Part shown: positions 60,407 to 64,000 of the stretch, piece by piece | Position numbering within the stretch: the stretch's first letter is position 1 | Layout: each line of letters starts with the position of its first letter | From: Marilutibacter aestuarii | Lineage (GTDB): Bacteria; Pseudomonadota; Gammaproteobacteria; Xanthomonadales; Xanthomonadaceae | Reading direction: 5' to 3' | NCBI RefSeq assembly: GCF_006546775.1 | Contig: NZ_VICE01000096.1 | Location: 22,138 to 86,137 of the forward strand | Length of the DNA: 64,000 bases | Notes under the pieces: model-generated | Seen by the model: the letters and a program-made list of their open reading frames with translations, nothing else | Database searches by the model: none | What the model was told of the DNA's origin: nothing | Translations under genes and position numbers: made by a program

Positions 60407-60655
60407 TCATTGTTGCTGCAGCCGGGCCAGTTTCGCCAACAGCTGCGTCTCGGTTTCCGACATGTCCGGGTCCGGATCGATGCACTCGACCGGGCACACG
60501 ACCACGCACTGCGGTTCGTCGAAATGACCCACGCATTCGGTACAGCGCGCCGGATCGATGACGTAGATGGTCTCGCCCTGCGAGATCGCCTGGTTGGGGC
60601 AGGCCGGCTCGCAGACGTCGCAGTTGACGCAGAGCTCGTTGATCTTCAGGGACAT
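60407..60655 (-). CDS. YfhL-family 2[4Fe-4S] ferredoxin
   Basis: An 82-residue ferredoxin with two cluster motifs, CVNCDVCEPACPNQAI and CTECVGHFDEPQCVVVCP. The second has the longer CxxC-x8-CxxxC spacing seen in YfhL and Allochromatium-type ferredoxins, which have unusually low potentials. It commonly lies near coaD in this class; here coaD is 1.8 kb upstream beyond the repeat array and a lipoprotein gene. Start chosen at MSLKINELC. Confidence 0.93.
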   Translation of the reverse strand: MSLKINELCVNCDVCEPACPNQAISQGETIYVIDPARCTECVGHFDEPQCVVVCPVECIDPDPDMSETETQLLAKLARLQQQ

Positions 60656-60810
60656 GGACGGGGAAGCCGGGAATGAGAGAGGTGGGGCATGAATGGGTAA
60701 TGGTAAGCCCTTCGACCTCCACTGGCTCGTGCGCTGCGCCAGGTGGGCCAACACGCCGTACAGCATGCCCGCTGCGATCGTCTCGCCGGCTGCCTGAAGG
60801 AGCCCACGCG

Positions 60811-61923
60811 CCCGTCATCCCCGCGAACGCGGGAATCCAGCCCCCGGAACCCGCAGCTGCGACGCGGACAGCTCTCTGCGGGGATGACGCATCGGCAAGT
60901 CCGCTCCCGCTTGCCACGAGAGAGGGACGAAGAGACAAAGGCTGGATCCCCGCTTTCGCGGGGATGACGGCTCTGGGGATTACGCCCCTTGCGTGCGCCG
61001 CGAAGGGAACGGGCCGGTTCATTGGGAGAGCGGGATCGCGCGATCCACCGAGAAGGCCAAGCAACGGGCTTCGCCTGCGCGCCCGCCGAGAGCCCACCGC
61101 AGCGGCCACACACGAAGCCCGCGAGACCCTCGAGCACGTCATCCCAGCGGACGCTGGGATCCAGCTCCTGAAACCCGCAGCTATGAAGCGGAAAGCTTTG
61201 CGTGGATGATGCACCGGCAAAGCCGCCCGCGCTTGGCGCGAGCGGAGGACGAAGAGCCAAGGGCTGGATCCCCGCTTTCGCGGGGATGACGGCTCTGGGG
61301 ATTACGCCCCTTGCGTGCGCCGCGAAGGGAACGTGCCGGTGCATTTGGAGCGCGGAATCGACCGATGAGGTCAAGCGACGGCTTTCGCCTGCGCACCACG
61401 CCGAAAGCCCCCCGCATCGGCCGCACACGAAGCCCGCGAGACCCTCGAGCACGTCATCCCAGCGGACGCGGGGATCCAGCTCCTGGAAGCCGCAGCTGCG
61501 GCGCGGAAAGCTCTAGGTGGATGATGCACCGGCAAAGCCGCCCGCGCTTGGCGCGGGCGGAGGACGAAGAGCCAAGGGCTGGATGCCCGCTTTCGCGGGG
61601 ATGACGGCTCTGGGGATGACGCCCCTTGCGTGCGCCGCGAAGGGAACGTGCCGGTGCATTTGGAGAGCGGGATCGACCGATGAGGTCAAGCGATGGCTTT
61701 CGCCTGAGCACCACGCCGAAAGCCCCCCCGCATCGGCCGCGCACGAAGCCCGCGAGACCCTCGAGCACGTCATCCCAGCGGACGCTGGGATCCAGCTCCT
61801 GGAAGCCACAGCTATGAAGCGGAAAGCTCTGCGGGGATGACGCACCGGCAAATCCGCCCGCGCTGGGGAGCGGGCGAAGGACGAAGCGCCTGAAGGCTGG
61901 ATCCCCGCTTTCGCGGGGATGAC
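60811..61923. repeat. About 318-base tandem array with eight alternating palindromes
   Basis: The array has units beginning GCTGGATCCCCGCTTTCGCG at 60941, 61263 and 61578, with a last partial one at 61896, so unit lengths are 322, 315 and 318. A right half-unit at 60811-60940 precedes them. Each full unit has two palindromes in opposite orientation, GGATCCCCGC-type and GTCATCCCAGC-type, so eight alternate at starts near 60812, 60940, 61137, 61262, 61451, 61577, 61768 and 61894. Spacing alternates near 126 and 191. The segments between palindromes are well conserved. Frames crossing it only mirror the repeats and are not genes. Confidence 0.9.
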
Positions 61924-61966
61924 GCACTGACAAAGCCCTGCGCGTTGCGCAGGGGTCAGTGCGTCA
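61920..61966 (-). terminator. Long two-part hairpin over the lipoprotein stop codon
   Basis: An outer perfect 12-base stem (TGACGCACTGAC / GTCAGTGCGTCA) encloses an inner stem (CCCTGCGC / GCGCAGGG). On the minus strand the inner stem is followed by CTTTGT. The outer arm includes the stop codon of the lipoprotein gene and touches the last palindrome of the repeat array. Confidence 0.6.
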
Positions 61967-62452
61967 CTTGGCTTCGACGAACTGGAAGACGGCGCCGGAG
62001 GGCTCGACGGCGGTCTTGACGCGCGCGAAGTCGGCATTGTCGCCGATGAACAGGACGCGCACGCCCTTCATCGAACCACTCTGCGCCATTTCGAACGAGG
62101 CCACGGCCAGGTCGGCGGTCTTGGCCGAATCCGGCGAACCGTAGGCCAGCAGGGTGCCCGAGACGCCACCGCGCATGACGTCGGTCTGCGCCTTCTCGAG
62201 CTGGCGCTGGTACTCGCCCTCGTAGTCGGCCGAGTCGGCGGCGGGCAGCGTGTACAGGTAGACGCTCGACGCGTCGCCGACATTGCGCCTGACGATGTCG
62301 GTCAGGTACTCGGCCCAGGCGTTCTCGTCGGTGGTCGTGGGCTTGGCGACCGGAGCGGCTTCGACCACTTCCGTCGTCTCTTCCTTCTGGCAGGCCGCCA
62401 GGACAGGCAGGGTGAGGCAGGCGGCCAGGATCAGGCGGGTGGACATCTTCAT
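61964..62452 (-). CDS. Hypothetical lipoprotein
   Basis: A 162-residue lipoprotein: signal MKMSTRLILAACLTLPVLAACQK with lipobox LAAC and then an acidic linker (EETTEVVEAAP). The remainder is a small mixed alpha/beta domain (YLTDIVRRNVGDASSVYLYTL and KGVRVLFIGDNADFARVK) for which I know no family. It lies 46 bases downstream of coaD on the same strand and may be in one transcript with it. Confidence 0.78.
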   Translation of the reverse strand: MKMSTRLILAACLTLPVLAACQKEETTEVVEAAPVAKPTTTDENAWAEYLTDIVRRNVGDASSVYLYTLPAADSADYEGEYQRQLEKAQTDVMRGGVSGTLLAYGSPDSAKTADLAVASFEMAQSGSMKGVRVLFIGDNADFARVKTAVEPSGAVFQFVEAK

Positions 62453-62498
62453 CGGGATTCCCCTTGGTTTGAACGGAATGTGGGGTTGAAAAACACGA

Positions 62499-63032
<534 letters not shown>

Positions 63033-63095
63033 TCAATTGGATGGAGGATTCCACGGCGACAACGGGGCAAGCGGCGACGCGCGTGCAGTGGTGCT

Positions 63096-63779
63096 TCAGC
63101 CACCGGTCCCGGACACGTCCGGCCCCGGTGGGTCGAATGGGCCGAGTTTAGCAGCGGCCACGGCCTGGCGACGGTACAGCGCCTGACGCGACTCGCGGGT
63201 CCGCCCCTCGCGATGCAGCGACCAGCCGGCCGGCGGTGCTGGCGGGTGGTCCGCCGGCGACTCCACGTACAGCCAAGCGGTGTCGGCCATCAGCGCCGGC
63301 AGGCCCGCCAGCGCGGCGTCCCATAGGCCGGCGGCGAACGGCGGGTCGACGAAAGCGATGTCGAAGCGCTCCGTCGTCCCTGCCTGGCCCTGCAGCCAGC
63401 CCAGCGCCTCGGCTTCCACGATCCGCACGGCCTCGCCACCCTCGAGCCGGTCCACGGTCTCGCGCAGGGAGTGGGCCAGGCCGCGGTCGCGTTCGACCAG
63501 CACCGCCGAGGCCGCGCCCCGCGACACCGCTTCCAGGCCCAGGGCGCCGCTGCCGGCGAACAGGTCCAGCACCCGCGCCCCCGGCAGCGCAGGCATGAGC
63601 CAGTTGAAGAGCGTCTCGCGGACGCGGTCCGCCGTCGGCCGCAGGCCGGCCACCGCCGGCACCGGCAGGCGCGTGCCCCGCCAGCGTCCGCCGATCAGCC
63701 TGACCTTCCCGGTCGTGGCGGACGGTGCGGCCGCCGCGGACGATGGCGGCGGGCGCCGATGCGTCGAGCGCTTTTTCAT
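63096..63779 (-). CDS. rsmD: 16S rRNA guanine-966 N2-methyltransferase
   Basis: A 227-residue SAM-dependent methyltransferase with KVRLIGGRWRGTRLPVP, RPTADRVRETLFNWL, the SAM motif VLDLFAGSGALGLEAVSRGA and the catalytic FVDPPF. RsmD methylates G966 in the small ribosomal subunit. There is an extra basic, disordered N-terminus of about 22 residues and a Pro/Gly-rich tail. It is divergent from ftsY, as in E. coli. Start chosen at MKKRSTHRRP. Confidence 0.93.
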   Translation of the reverse strand: MKKRSTHRRPPPSSAAAAPSATTGKVRLIGGRWRGTRLPVPAVAGLRPTADRVRETLFNWLMPALPGARVLDLFAGSGALGLEAVSRGAASAVLVERDRGLAHSLRETVDRLEGGEAVRIVEAEALGWLQGQAGTTERFDIAFVDPPFAAGLWDAALAGLPALMADTAWLYVESPADHPPAPPAGWSLHREGRTRESRQALYRRQAVAAAKLGPFDPPGPDVSGTGG

Positions 63780-63845
63780 CGGGGCTTGGCGGGGGGCGGT
63801 GATAGCATGGGTCCATTCTCGCGCATCTACAGACGCCCCCGCTCG

Positions 63846-64000
63846 ATGGTCAGTTTTTTCCGCCGAAAGAAGCCCGAAAAGCCCCTGGATCCCGAGTCGG
63901 AGCGCCGCATCGCGGAGCTCGCCGCGGCCTTCCCGGACGCCGCGCCCCACGACGATGACGCGCCCGCCCCCGCGGACCCGGCGCCGCAGCCGGCGCCGCC
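63846..64000 (+). CDS. ftsY: Signal recognition particle receptor FtsY, N-terminal fragment
   Basis: The open frame from ATG at 63846 runs to the window edge. The first residues MVSFFRRKKPEKPLDPE match the membrane-targeting start of FtsY in this family, and the following acidic, Ala/Pro-rich stretch (DAAPHDDDAPAPADP) is the variable A domain. The GTPase NG domain is beyond the window. The call depends on this start and on the divergent rsmD, the usual partner. Confidence 0.82.
   Translation, partial: MVSFFRRKKPEKPLDPESERRIAELAAAFPDAAPHDDDAPAPADPAPQPAP

Noticed and set aside
60811..61923. CRISPR array
   Set aside because: Units are about 318 bases, made of palindromes in alternating orientation with conserved filler; there are no short repeats with unique spacers and no cas genes.
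60673..62037. Several 60-180-codon frames inside the repeat array
   Set aside because: They repeat with the DNA unit, exist on both strands and have no ribosome-binding sites or family match.

Overview
This window is a GC-rich (roughly 70%) piece of chromosome that reads as Lysobacteraceae/Xanthomonadaceae, most likely a Luteimonas- or Lysobacter-like bacterium. That assignment rests on gene order (leuS-lptE-holA-nadD-rsfS, yajC-secD-secF beside queA-tgt, rsmD divergent from ftsY), on several families common in this group (PhoX, paired M13 peptidases, large TonB-dependent receptors) and on dispersed palindromic repeats of a type I associate with these genomes. It is inference; no rRNA or tRNA gene is present to settle it.

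Layout. 0-11 kb: a mostly minus-strand housekeeping cluster (rng fragment, maf, rlmH, rsfS, nadD, holA, lptE, leuS) interrupted by plus-strand genes for a SIMPL protein, a 58-residue protein, a TonB-type protein and a Tat-exported PhoX-like phosphatase. 11-22 kb: an amidohydrolase with a tiny SemiSWEET-like protein, a CnoX-like thioredoxin, a DUF4442 protein, an unrecognised membrane-anchored protein divergent from a kinase-FGE fusion, DUF502, a queuosine-precursor transporter and a DUF885 peptidase. 22-31 kb: DEAD-box helicase, beta-hydroxylase-like protein, two M13 peptidases, rhomboid protease, alkyltransferase-like protein, YbjN protein. 31-41 kb: pit with its DUF47 partner, CorC-like and ExoD-like proteins, a GGDEF-EAL protein overlapping a PhnD-type binding protein, trmJ and suhB. 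41-49 kb: secF-secD-yajC, tgt-queA, and an Lrp-family regulator divergent from a class III aminotransferase. 49-54 kb: a purple-acid-phosphatase-like protein and a phytase-like lipoprotein divergent from a TonB-dependent receptor. 54-64 kb: aspartate aminotransferase, upp, MAPEG, TMEM43-like and MBL-fold proteins, ggt, ferredoxin, a 1.1-kb repeat array, a lipoprotein, coaD, rsmD and the start of ftsY.

The main functional theme is phosphorus acquisition. PhoX, Pit/DUF47, a phytase-like lipoprotein, a purple-acid-phosphatase-like enzyme and a TonB-dependent receptor all lie here. By eye I find 7-4-7 direct repeats resembling PHO boxes upstream of pit/DUF47, phoX, and both arms of the divergent phytase/receptor locus; in the last two a -10-like hexamer lies exactly 10 bases downstream. 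I infer a PhoB-controlled system that degrades organic phosphate at the cell surface and imports the product through the outer membrane.

The most unusual DNA structure is the intergenic array at 60811-61923: about three and a half copies of a roughly 318-base unit carrying eight palindromes in strictly alternating orientation. Related palindromes occur in four other gaps. No IS element, prophage, CRISPR array, tRNA or rRNA was seen.
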